A stretch of 24,520 nt of DNA, from NCBI GenBank assembly GCA_018267435.1, contig JAFDYM010000339.1:1-24520 (forward strand), given 5' to 3'. The translations under genes were made by a program, and so were the position numbers. Origin of the DNA: Bacteroidota bacterium. Its GTDB lineage: Bacteria > Bacteroidota > Bacteroidia > Chitinophagales > LD1. Positions within the stretch are counted from its first letter, which is position 1, and the number at the start of each line of letters is the position of its first letter. Positions 15,076 to 22,999 of this stretch are shown here, piece by piece. The notes beneath the pieces were generated by a model. That model saw nothing but the letters and a program-made list of their open reading frames with translations, was not told the DNA's origin and ran no database searches.

Positions 15076-16422
15076 TTGCTTCAAATACAGAAAAATACCA
15101 CATGGCTAGGCAAGCTAAGTGCGCAAACATCAATTGCGCCTTTAGTAGTGTTCCGCATAGCTTTTGGCATCATGATGTTTGCCGCCACCTTGCGCTTTGT
15201 AAGCAAGGGCTGGGTAGATACCCTGTTTGTACAGCCTAGCTACTTCTTCACCTTTTATGGTTTTGAATGGATTAAGCCGCTTAGCGCCAATGGCATGTAT
15301 ACTGTGTTCGGCATTATGATGTTGTGCAGCATATTGATAGCTACAGGGCTTTTATATCGAGTAGCTGCTATCGTCTTTTTTCTGCTTTTTACTTACGTAG
15401 AGTTGATAGACAAAACCAATTATCTCAACCACTATTATTTCATCAGCATTATGGCGGGCATACTGTGCTTGCTACCTGCCAACAAAGCATTCTCCCTTGA
15501 TGTAAAACTGGGCTTAGCCAAGACAGTTACCACAGTACCTACATGGGCCATCTTCGCCTTGCAACTGCAAATGGCTATGGTTTATTTTTTTGCAGGTATA
15601 AGCAAAATAAATCCAGATTGGCTGCTGAACGCCATGCCCCTGCGTATATGGCTACCCGCCAAGGCCGATGTGCCTATAATAGGCGCATGGTTAACCGAAC
15701 AGTGGGTGGCTTATGCCTTCTGCTGGATAGGTATGTTGTTCGATGTGTTTGTTGCCTTCTTTTTGTTCAACAAAAGAACGGTGTGGTATGCTTATGCAGT
15801 AGTGGTGGTGTTCCATGTGTTGACTGCCATACTGTTCCCCGGCATAGGTATGTTCCCTTTCATAATGATAGTGTGCGCTACTATCTTTTTGCCTGCTGTT
15901 TTCCATGAAAGGCTTATTGGTATATCTGCAACAGCGAGTGCATCATCTGCTACAACAAAAGCATCGTGGTTGAGTCAAGCTACATTGACGCTATTGGTAC
16001 TTCACTTTAGCATACAGGCTGTGCTGCCGTTCCGCTATATGCTTTACCCTGGCAAGTTGTTCTATACCGAGCAGGGCTACCGCTTTAGCTGGCGCGTTAT
16101 GCTGATGGAGAAAGTGGGCTACACCATTTTTAACGTGCGCGATGCTGCTACGGGCAAAAGTGTAGAGGTGAACAACAGGCAGTTTCTTAGCCTACAACAA
16201 GAAAAACAAATGAGCACGCAGCCCGATATGATATTGCAGTTTGCGCAGCATTTGAAAGAAGTATGTGGCAAAGAGATGCAGAACCCAGAGGTGTATGCTG
16301 AGGCTTATGTAACTATCAATGGCCGCAGCAGCCGCTTGCTAATAGACCCGAAGGTGAACCTTGCCGCCGAGCAAGATGGATTTGCAAACAAAAAATGGAT
16401 ATTGGCACAGGCAGATAAATGA
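15076..16422 (+). CDS. HTTM domain (vitamin K-dependent gamma-carboxylase-like) membrane protein
   Basis: 448-aa polytopic inner-membrane protein related to vitamin K-dependent gamma-glutamyl carboxylase. About eight hydrophobic helices lie within residues 20-320. Family signatures include DKTNYLNHYYF near 112-122, MVYFFAGISKINPDWL and GYRFSWRVMLMEKVGY (RFSWR at 336-340), followed by a soluble C-terminal domain. Bacterial HTTM proteins have no settled reaction. The start is TTG at 15076; the next possible starts lie inside the first membrane helix. The gene begins 9 bp after a perfect Fur-like operator, and its stop overlaps the start of the TonB-dependent receptor by ATGA (16419-16422), so the two are translationally coupled. 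A role linked to iron or siderophore handling, or modification of the receptor or a partner, is inferred from context alone. Confidence 0.85.
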   Translation: MLQIQKNTTWLGKLSAQTSIAPLVVFRIAFGIMMFAATLRFVSKGWVDTLFVQPSYFFTFYGFEWIKPLSANGMYTVFGIMMLCSILIATGLLYRVAAIVFFLLFTYVELIDKTNYLNHYYFISIMAGILCLLPANKAFSLDVKLGLAKTVTTVPTWAIFALQLQMAMVYFFAGISKINPDWLLNAMPLRIWLPAKADVPIIGAWLTEQWVAYAFCWIGMLFDVFVAFFLFNKRTVWYAYAVVVVFHVLTAILFPGIGMFPFIMIVCATIFLPAVFHERLIGISATASASSATTKASWLSQATLTLLVLHFSIQAVLPFRYMLYPGKLFYTEQGYRFSWRVMLMEKVGYTIFNVRDAATGKSVEVNNRQFLSLQQEKQMSTQPDMILQFAQHLKEVCGKEMQNPEVYAEAYVTINGRSSRLLIDPKVNLAAEQDGFANKKWILAQADK

Positions 16423-18857
16423 AGCAGCTATTTCTATACTTCTTACTGCTTGTAAGCCTTGGCACTATAGCGCAAACCTATAGCGTAAGTGGCCGTGTGT
16501 ACGATAGCGAAACCGGTAAACCTGCGAAGAACGTAAGCGTAACGCTAGAAAAGCTGACCAACAAAACGGCTACAGATAGCACAGGTTACTATAAGTTGGA
16601 GAACATAGCACCGGGCACGCATAAGATTATCTTCCGCAATATGTTGTACGATAGAAATGCAGTGGCGTTTACTATTAGCAACAAGAACGAAGTGTTGGAA
16701 GATGTAAAGATAGCACCTACCGTAAAGCAGCTAGGCGAGGTAGTGGTGAAGGAAGACAATACAGGCTTTGGTGTTACAAGGTTAAAGTCGGTAAGCGAGG
16801 CTGCGATATACGAAGGCAAGAAGAACGAGGTGCTGGTAATAGACCAAATGAACATTAACCTTGCCGCCAACGTAAGCCGACAGATATTTGCTAAAGTACC
16901 CGGCATAAACATATACGAAAGCGATGCGGCAGGTTTACAATTAGGCGTAGCTACGCGCGGCCTCGACCCTAACCGTACCTCTAACTTCAATACTAGGCAG
17001 AATGGATATGACATGGCTGCCGATGCATTGGGCTACCCTGAAAGCTACTACGTGCCACCTGGCGATGCAGTTGAGCGCATAGAGGTAGTGCGTGGTGCAG
17101 CATCCTTACAGTATGGCCCGCAGTTTGGCGGTATGTTGAACTATGTATTGCACAAAGCACCTGCCGATAAAAAGATAGAGTGGACCTCGCAAACTTCTTT
17201 CGGTGCGTACAAAATGATAAGCACCTACAACAGCCTTGGCGGTGCCATTAAGCGCTTTAACTATTACGGTTATTACAACTATAAGCAAGGCAGCAGTTGG
17301 CGCAAGTATGGCGATTATAAATTGCACACGGCATTCGCATCGTTGGGTTATCAAATCACTGAGAAGCTGAGTATTAATGGTCAGTACACCTACTCGCACT
17401 ACTTGGCGCAGCAGCCGGGTGGATTGACAGATGCACAATTTGATAATGACCCTAAACAAGCACTGCGTACCCGCAACTGGTTTAGCAGTACATGGAATAT
17501 ATTGGCATTGAATCTAAACTATAAGCACAATGCTTACCATTTGTTCAACTTCCGCACTTGGGGCTTTTTAGGTAGCCGCGATGCGGTGGGTTACCTAGGT
17601 CCTGCCAATAGGTTCGACGATACAACCAGTGCGCGCGACCTGATAAAAGACAAGTACAAAAACTTTGGTGCCGAGGCGCGCTACGTATGGAAATACTACT
17701 TAGGCAAAAGCATATCATCTTTATTAGTAGGTGCACGTATTTATAAGGGCGAAACGAACAAGATACAAGGCTTCGGTAGCAATGGCAAGGATGCCAATTT
17801 TGAGTTTACGAATGATAGCTTGATAAGCAGCGATTTCATTTTTCCGGGTACCAACTTTGCCTTCTTTACCGAGAATGTATTCAACATAAAGAATAAGGTG
17901 AAGATAGTGCCCGGCCTACGCTACGAGCACATATTTACCAAAAGCAAAGGCTATTACAGAACAGTGGTAAACAACGAGGTGCTGCCTGCCGTTACCAATG
18001 AGCAAAGGCAGTTTGGCCGCAACTTTGTATTGCTGGGTTTAGGTGTAAGCTATAATGTGTGGAAGAACACAGAGCTATACGCCAACTTCTCGCAGAACTA
18101 CCGCGGCATAACCTTTACCGATATGCGTGTAATACGCACCAGCCAAATAGTTGACCCAAATCTGCGCGACGAGAATGGCTTTAATATGGACCTTGGCTAC
18201 CGTGGTGCGCCATTTACATGGTTGATGTATGACGTAAGCGGCTTTTGGCTACAGTACAACAACCGCATAGGGCAAATACAAACCGTGGATAGCTTGTACA
18301 ACATCTACCGCTATACTACCAATGTAGGTAGCTCGCGCGGCTTAGGCTTTGAAGGCTATGTAGAAGTAGATATACTAGATGCTGCAGGCATTAGCAAGAA
18401 GACGGGCAACCTCTCTTTCTTCGTATCGGGCGGCTATACCAATGCGGTATATATCAAATCGAACTATGTAAATGTGGTAGGCAAGTTCTTGGAGTTTGCT
18501 CCGCAGTTTACATTGCGCAGCGGTATTACCTACCGCTATAAAAAGTTTAGCACCACCATACAAGGCAGCTATACAGGCCAGCAGTTTACCGATGCTACCA
18601 ATGCCACCTTTACTTCATCGGCGGTGAATGGTTTGATACCTGCCTACTATGTGCTTGACTGGAGCGCGAAGTACAGCATTAAATGCGTGCAGCTATCGGC
18701 GGGCATTAATAACCTTACCAATAACAAATACTTTACCCGCAGGGCGGTAAGTTACCCTGGTCCGGGTATTGTTCCTTCCGAGCCATTGACCTTTTTTGTT
18801 ACCCTAGGCATAAAGCTGAATGAGAGGGTAGTGAAGGATAAGTGGAGTACGTTTTAA
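16419..18857 (+). CDS. TonB-dependent receptor, FecA-like, with carboxypeptidase-regulatory-like N-terminus
   Basis: 812-aa outer-membrane receptor, probably for a ferric chelate. Signal peptide at 1-19 (ends TIAQ), then a beta-sandwich carboxypeptidase-regulatory-like domain (about 22-105), a plug domain (about 125-245) with VPPGDAVERIEVVRGAASLQYGPQFGGMLNYV typical segments around 212-242, and a 22-strand barrel ending in Phe812. The stretch RQIFAKVPGINIYESDAAGLQLGVATRGL is close to what I know of FecA-type Fe(3+)-dicitrate receptors, although the ligand here is not proven. There is no SusD partner, which argues against a glycan system. It overlaps the HTTM gene by four bases and is controlled by its Fur-like promoter. 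No inner-membrane iron ABC transporter follows. Confidence 0.93.
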   Translation: MKQLFLYFLLLVSLGTIAQTYSVSGRVYDSETGKPAKNVSVTLEKLTNKTATDSTGYYKLENIAPGTHKIIFRNMLYDRNAVAFTISNKNEVLEDVKIAPTVKQLGEVVVKEDNTGFGVTRLKSVSEAAIYEGKKNEVLVIDQMNINLAANVSRQIFAKVPGINIYESDAAGLQLGVATRGLDPNRTSNFNTRQNGYDMAADALGYPESYYVPPGDAVERIEVVRGAASLQYGPQFGGMLNYVLHKAPADKKIEWTSQTSFGAYKMISTYNSLGGAIKRFNYYGYYNYKQGSSWRKYGDYKLHTAFASLGYQITEKLSINGQYTYSHYLAQQPGGLTDAQFDNDPKQALRTRNWFSSTWNILALNLNYKHNAYHLFNFRTWGFLGSRDAVGYLGPANRFDDTTSARDLIKDKYKNFGAEARYVWKYYLGKSISSLLVGARIYKGETNKIQGFGSNGKDANFEFTNDSLISSDFIFPGTNFAFFTENVFNIKNKVKIVPGLRYEHIFTKSKGYYRTVVNNEVLPAVTNEQRQFGRNFVLLGLGVSYNVWKNTELYANFSQNYRGITFTDMRVIRTSQIVDPNLRDENGFNMDLGYRGAPFTWLMYDVSGFWLQYNNRIGQIQTVDSLYNIYRYTTNVGSSRGLGFEGYVEVDILDAAGISKKTGNLSFFVSGGYTNAVYIKSNYVNVVGKFLEFAPQFTLRSGITYRYKKFSTTIQGSYTGQQFTDATNATFTSSAVNGLIPAYYVLDWSAKYSIKCVQLSAGINNLTNNKYFTRRAVSYPGPGIVPSEPLTFFVTLGIKLNERVVKDKWSTF

Positions 18858-18864
18858 ATATCTT

Positions 18865-18908
18865 AACCACTAAGGGCACAAAGGTTTTTCACTAAGAGCA
18901 CGAAGAAT
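18865..18908. repeat. degenerate CACTAAG/CACAAAG short repeat
   Basis: Right after the receptor stop, words of the type CACTAAGG, CACAAAGG, CACTAAGA and CACGAAGA follow one another at 7-12 bp intervals. Not coding. I remember near-identical intergenic strings from many other bacterial genomes, but could not check. Confidence 0.55.
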
Positions 18909-18973
18909 AGAAATAGCTAGACATTTTGCTGCTACAACTTGAAAAACGTAGGCTTCAAGTTTATATCATCCAG

Positions 18974-18996
18974 CATCGGACCTCGGACATCCGACA
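18974..18996. repeat. short CGGAC/ATCCGA repeat
   Basis: CATCGGACCTCGGACATCCGA: three copies of a CGGAC-like word, the last inverted, forming a weak TCGGA...TCCGA hairpin directly ahead of the permease promoter. Confidence 0.4.
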
Positions 18997-19001
18997 ATTA
19001 T

Positions 19002-19009
19002 TATCTTCG
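19002..19009 (+). promoter_or_regulatory. -7 promoter element for the permease gene
   Basis: TATCTTCG fits TAnnTTYG and lies 7 bp before the ATG at 19017. It implies an almost leaderless transcript and supports the shorter start over the upstream in-frame ATG at 18939. Confidence 0.5.
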
Positions 19010-19016
19010 CCCTTGC

Positions 19017-20246
19017 ATGAATTTGACCGAGAACATAAGGTTGGCGCTTAGGGTGATAGTTGGCAACAAACTACGCTCGGCACTTACCATTACCATTATT
19101 ATGTTGGGTATAATGGCGTTGATAGGCATATTGACCGCCAGCGAGGGCATGCGCATAAACATAGAGGGCAACTTTAGCGAGATGGGTAGCAATACCTTTA
19201 CCGTGCGCGCCGAAGGTGCTGTACGCAGCCGCGGCCCCGGCAAACGCAAAACCGACCACCCGCCTATTACGCTGCAACAGGTAAATAGCTTTAAGCAGAA
19301 TTATAAATACCCTTCCGTTATTTCAGCATCATGCAATGCAAATACCAATGCCATAATAACCCGCGAAAGCAAGAAGACTAACCCCAATGTAGTAGTGGTA
19401 GGTGTAGATGAAAACTACCTAAAGGTAACGGGCACCAACATTGACCAAGGCAGGAACTTTTCGAAGGCAGAGATAGACAATGGATCGAACGTAGTACTGT
19501 TGGGTAAAGATGTAATAAGCAAGGTGTTCGATGAGCGCGACTCGGTAATAGGCAATACGGTAAACATACAAAGCAAAAAATACAAGGTAATAGGCATACT
19601 AGCCAGTAAAGGTGCCAACCAAAGCAGTAGCGATAACCAAGCTATTATACCCCTGCAAAATGCGCGCTACAGTTTTCCTGCCGACGACCGTAGCTATGCC
19701 CTAAGTGTAATGGTAAACAGTGCAGAAGAAGTTGACCGCGCTGTAGATGAAGCCATAGGTATACTGCGCGGTATACGTAAGCTAAGGTTGAACTTTGAAA
19801 ACAACTTTGATATAATGAAAAGCCAAAGGCTAGTGGAACAAGCCTTGGAGATATTCGGTTATATAAAGCTAGTAACCGTAGCCATAGGCATACTTACGCT
19901 TATAGGTGCAGGTATAGGGCTAATGAACATAATGCTGGTAAGCGTAAACGAGCGTACGCGCGAAATAGGTATAAGCAAGGCACTGGGCGCTACCAAGCGC
20001 GTTATCCGCATACAGTTCCTTACCGAGGCAATAGTAATATGCCAAATAGGAGGTATACTCGGTATTATACTGGGCATACTCATTGGCAACTTTATAGGCA
20101 TATTCCTCAAAACAGGTTTCATCTTCCCGGTGTTCTGGGTTATAGGCGGGGTTATATTCACTTTTATAGTTGGTTTATCAGCAGGGCTTTACCCTGCTTA
20201 CAAGGCCGCCGACCTTGACCCTGTAGAGGCCCTTCGCTACGAATAG
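19017..20246 (+). CDS. MacB/FtsX-type ABC transporter permease
   Basis: 409-aa inner-membrane permease of the MacB/LolCDE mechanotransmission type. The layout is one N-terminal helix (about 21-41), a periplasmic MacB_PCD domain (about 42-280), then three C-terminal helices (about 282-306, 340-368, 374-398) with the cytoplasmic coupling loop NERTREIGISKALGAT between the first two and a terminal PAYKAADLDPVEALRYE, which is very typical. The start MNLTENIRLALRVIVGNKLRSAL matches the family; an upstream in-frame ATG would add 26 unrelated residues. No ATPase or membrane-fusion protein gene is adjacent, so its partner lies elsewhere. Possible roles are peptide, macrolide or lipoprotein export. Confidence 0.9.
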   Translation: MNLTENIRLALRVIVGNKLRSALTITIIMLGIMALIGILTASEGMRINIEGNFSEMGSNTFTVRAEGAVRSRGPGKRKTDHPPITLQQVNSFKQNYKYPSVISASCNANTNAIITRESKKTNPNVVVVGVDENYLKVTGTNIDQGRNFSKAEIDNGSNVVLLGKDVISKVFDERDSVIGNTVNIQSKKYKVIGILASKGANQSSSDNQAIIPLQNARYSFPADDRSYALSVMVNSAEEVDRAVDEAIGILRGIRKLRLNFENNFDIMKSQRLVEQALEIFGYIKLVTVAIGILTLIGAGIGLMNIMLVSVNERTREIGISKALGATKRVIRIQFLTEAIVICQIGGILGIILGILIGNFIGIFLKTGFIFPVFWVIGGVIFTFIVGLSAGLYPAYKAADLDPVEALRYE

Positions 20247-20355
20247 CAACAGAAATAAGATATTTATCTCTGAGGAATATATTTCCCATATCTATTATCT
20301 TTAAGTGGTGTGGTATTTTACTATGTAGTGTTCACGCTCAACAATCATCCATATT

Positions 20356-22803
20356 GTGATAAAGAAAATACTCGCTGCTATAGCTGCCTTGCTAGTGCTT
20401 CTACTTCTGGCATTCTTCGGTTTGCTGGCTTATGTAGAGTACAACCAAGCCACCTTGCTTGAAAGGGTAAAGCAAACGCTTAGCAAAAACATACGTGGCG
20501 AGCTGTCCATAGAAAAGCTAAGCCTAACCTTTGTAAAGGAGTTCCCTAATTTATCGCTCACCATACAGAACGTAAGCATTAAAGACTCTGCCTTTCATAA
20601 AGAAGTGTTTGTAGCCGAGAAGGTGTTTTTTAAGGTGAATACGCTGCCCTTGCTACGCTTAAAAATGGATGCACGCAGTATGGTGGTAGAGAATGGCAAA
20701 TTCTATTTGTACCGCGATACCGCAGGTTATTTTAATGCAGAGATATTCAAAGTAGCAAAGCAGGATACCACACCTACTGGCAATATAAATTTCGAGCTTG
20801 AAAAGCTGCGTATACAGAACCTACAAATCATTTCTATTAATGAACTAATGGGCCAGCATATAAGTGTAGTGGCAAAAGATATACGCGGCACGGTAGAAAA
20901 CAAAGGCGATAAATTGGTGATTCCGCTGGAGGGTACGGCACATATTGATAGTATGGTATTCAAGGCTGACAAGGGGGCATTTTTTGTAAATAAAAACGCT
21001 ACCATTAAAACTACACTTGAGTACCTGCAAGAAGAAAAGAAGCTAAACATACTGCCTAGCCCTATAGTAATGGATGGACAAACGTATATGATGAAGGGCT
21101 ATTTCAAATTCGATAAAAAGCCTGCTTACATCAACTTAGATATTACTAACCCTACTACCGACTTTAGCCGTGCACGAACCGTGCTTAGCGATGTAATTGC
21201 GAAGCAAATGGTGGGTATGGAGGTGTCGTCGCCGGTAGATGTGCACATAACGGTAAAGGGAGATATTGTTCCATTGGCTCCGCCAGAAGTAGATGTAAGC
21301 TTTAAAGTGAAAGACGCTACCATAAAAGCTTATGGTGTAGAATTGACGAATACAACTTTAGATGGCTTGTTTATGAACCATGCCTATCCTGGTGTATTGA
21401 ACGATGACAGCAACTCGCGCGTATCGTTTATAGTTAAACATACACGCGTACAAGGCGTGCCTATTAGCGCGCAGGTAAGTGTAACCGACTTGATACGCCT
21501 GCACTTAGATATGGCCTTGCAAAGCCATGCTACACTAAAAGATTTCAATAAGCTGATACCCGATTATAAGTACCGCTTTACAGGTGGCAATGTAGATGTG
21601 GATGTAGCCTATAAAGGCACTTTGGACTATTACCTCGACTCAACTAAGCAAAGCGATTTTGATGATACCCTCCGTGGCACTATTAAAGTGGCGAACGGCG
21701 CCTTTGTGTACGATAAGCGCAAAATAGTACTGGATAAAATAAATACCAATATCGACTTAAGCATTGCAAAGATTGATATCAAAGATTTGAGCGCTTCGCT
21801 AAATGGCAACGAGATATTTTTTAAAGGAGGCATAACTAGCTTGCGCAAAATATTTGTGGTTACGGAGCAGCGAATGCAGGGCAACTTTAAGCTCGATGCA
21901 CCTAACTTCGACATGGGTAAGGTGCTAACCGAAAGCGTAATGGCAGATGCGAGCAAGGTGCAAGCAAAACCTGAAGATGCTACCAAGGCGGCGCAGGCTA
22001 TAGATGAGTTGACAGATAGGGTAACAGCCTCTATACTATTTACCAGTAATAAGTTTAGTTACAAGAAATTTGTGGCAAGCAAGGTGAAAGGCGAGTTTGT
22101 GGTATCATCAAAAGGCCTACAGGTAAACAACTTTAACTTGAATGCATGCAAAGGAACTATCAATGTAAAAGGAGGCTTGAATACCGTATCAACCAAAGAC
22201 AGGTTGAATGCCGATGTGCAGATAAAGAACGTGGATGTGAAGGAGTTTTTAAGCGCTGCAGAGAACTTTAGCCAAGATGCGATAGTAGATAGCAATGTGC
22301 GCGGCTTATTCAGCGTAAATGCAAGCATTAATACCCCACTCGGCAAAGACTATGTACCTGTTATGGATAGCATACGCGGGCGCATTTACTTCTCGCTGAA
22401 GAATGGTGCATTGGTAAACTTTAAGCCATTGCAAGATATAGGTAAGACCTTATTCAAGAAGCGCGACTTTAATAACGTTACCTTTGCCGAGATACATGAC
22501 ACGGTAGTGATACGGGAGGGAAAAATGTTTATTAAGCGAATGGAGATAAGCAGCAGCGTAATGCGCTTGTTTATACAAGGCCGCTATGCATTTAAGGGCA
22601 TTATAGATATAGCGGTGCAGTTTCCGTTGAACAATATTGGTAAGAAGAGCGATGACTTTTTCGCCGATAACATTGGTACCGATGCCAAGATAGGCGGCAA
22701 CATAATACTGCGCGTACACGGCGAAAACAACAAGACCAAAATTAGTGTAGATGCTGGAGCAATAAAGCGCTTAGATAAGGAGCTAGAAGATGCTTTGAAG
22801 TAA
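20356..22803 (+). CDS. AsmA-like family protein
   Basis: 815-aa protein with one N-terminal membrane helix (about residues 2-27, MIKKILAAIAALLVLLLL) and a long periplasmic region. The AsmA-like features are a beta-rich repeating architecture, NFELEKLRIQNLQI-type amphipathic strands, a central VKGDIVPLAPPEVDVSFKVKDATI, and a C-terminal segment MRLFIQGRYAFKGIIDIAVQFPLNNIG like the terminal domain of AsmA/TamB relatives. Such proteins are thought to act as bridge-like lipid or phospholipid carriers between the membranes. The start codon is GTG at 20356; no earlier in-frame start gives a better signal anchor. A weak -7-like TATCTTTA lies at 20296-20303. Co-directional with the permease, with a 109-bp gap, so it may be separate. 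Confidence 0.85.
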   Translation: MIKKILAAIAALLVLLLLAFFGLLAYVEYNQATLLERVKQTLSKNIRGELSIEKLSLTFVKEFPNLSLTIQNVSIKDSAFHKEVFVAEKVFFKVNTLPLLRLKMDARSMVVENGKFYLYRDTAGYFNAEIFKVAKQDTTPTGNINFELEKLRIQNLQIISINELMGQHISVVAKDIRGTVENKGDKLVIPLEGTAHIDSMVFKADKGAFFVNKNATIKTTLEYLQEEKKLNILPSPIVMDGQTYMMKGYFKFDKKPAYINLDITNPTTDFSRARTVLSDVIAKQMVGMEVSSPVDVHITVKGDIVPLAPPEVDVSFKVKDATIKAYGVELTNTTLDGLFMNHAYPGVLNDDSNSRVSFIVKHTRVQGVPISAQVSVTDLIRLHLDMALQSHATLKDFNKLIPDYKYRFTGGNVDVDVAYKGTLDYYLDSTKQSDFDDTLRGTIKVANGAFVYDKRKIVLDKINTNIDLSIAKIDIKDLSASLNGNEIFFKGGITSLRKIFVVTEQRMQGNFKLDAPNFDMGKVLTESVMADASKVQAKPEDATKAAQAIDELTDRVTASILFTSNKFSYKKFVASKVKGEFVVSSKGLQVNNFNLNACKGTINVKGGLNTVSTKDRLNADVQIKNVDVKEFLSAAENFSQDAIVDSNVRGLFSVNASINTPLGKDYVPVMDSIRGRIYFSLKNGALVNFKPLQDIGKTLFKKRDFNNVTFAEIHDTVVIREGKMFIKRMEISSSVMRLFIQGRYAFKGIIDIAVQFPLNNIGKKSDDFFADNIGTDAKIGGNIILRVHGENNKTKISVDAGAIKRLDKELEDALK

Positions 22804-22807
22804 AAGA

Positions 22808-22852
22808 AAGCCCCACAGTAGGTGCGCGCGTGGCAACTGTACTATGGGGCTT
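22808..22852. terminator. hairpin after the AsmA-like gene
   Basis: AAGCCCCA-C-AGTA (22808-22820) pairs with TACT-A-TGGGGCTT (22840-22852), with GC-rich sequence between. On the minus strand it is followed by TTTCTTTTA, so it is terminator-like for leftward transcription; in the plus direction it lacks a T run. It appears to be the diverged outer part of repeat copy B. Confidence 0.5.
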
Positions 22853-22873
22853 GGCGCAGTAGCAGCGCGCCTA

Positions 22874-22948
22874 AAAAACTCACCCCCTACCCCCCTCTCT
22901 TACAAGTAATAGAGGGGGAACAGTTTATTGACAAGCTGTTATAGTTTA
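22874..22948 (-). repeat. hairpin repeat, copy B (inverse of 10973-11046)
   Basis: The segment 22874-22921 is the exact reverse complement of 10999-11046 (48 of 48 bp), including the CCCCCTCT...AGAGGGGG hairpin; 22922-22948 matches the rest of copy A with an indel and a few changes. It lies between the convergent AsmA-like and M19-like genes. Confidence 0.85.
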
Positions 22949-22960
22949 GGCTTAAAATTA

Positions 22961-22988
22961 AAAGTGCCGCAAAATCCTGCGGCACTTT
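22961..22988 (-). terminator. rho-independent terminator of the M19-like gene
   Basis: Perfect 11-bp stem AAAGTGCCGCA / TGCGGCACTTT with a 6-nt loop, followed on the minus strand by TTTAATTTTAAG. It lies 12 bp past the stop of the dipeptidase-like gene. Confidence 0.85.
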
Positions 22989-22999
22989 AATGACTTGTA

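Noticed and set aside
18939..19016. Longer start for the ABC permease
   Set aside because: The added 26 residues run through the CGGAC repeat and the -7 element; the permease family begins at the ATG at 19017.
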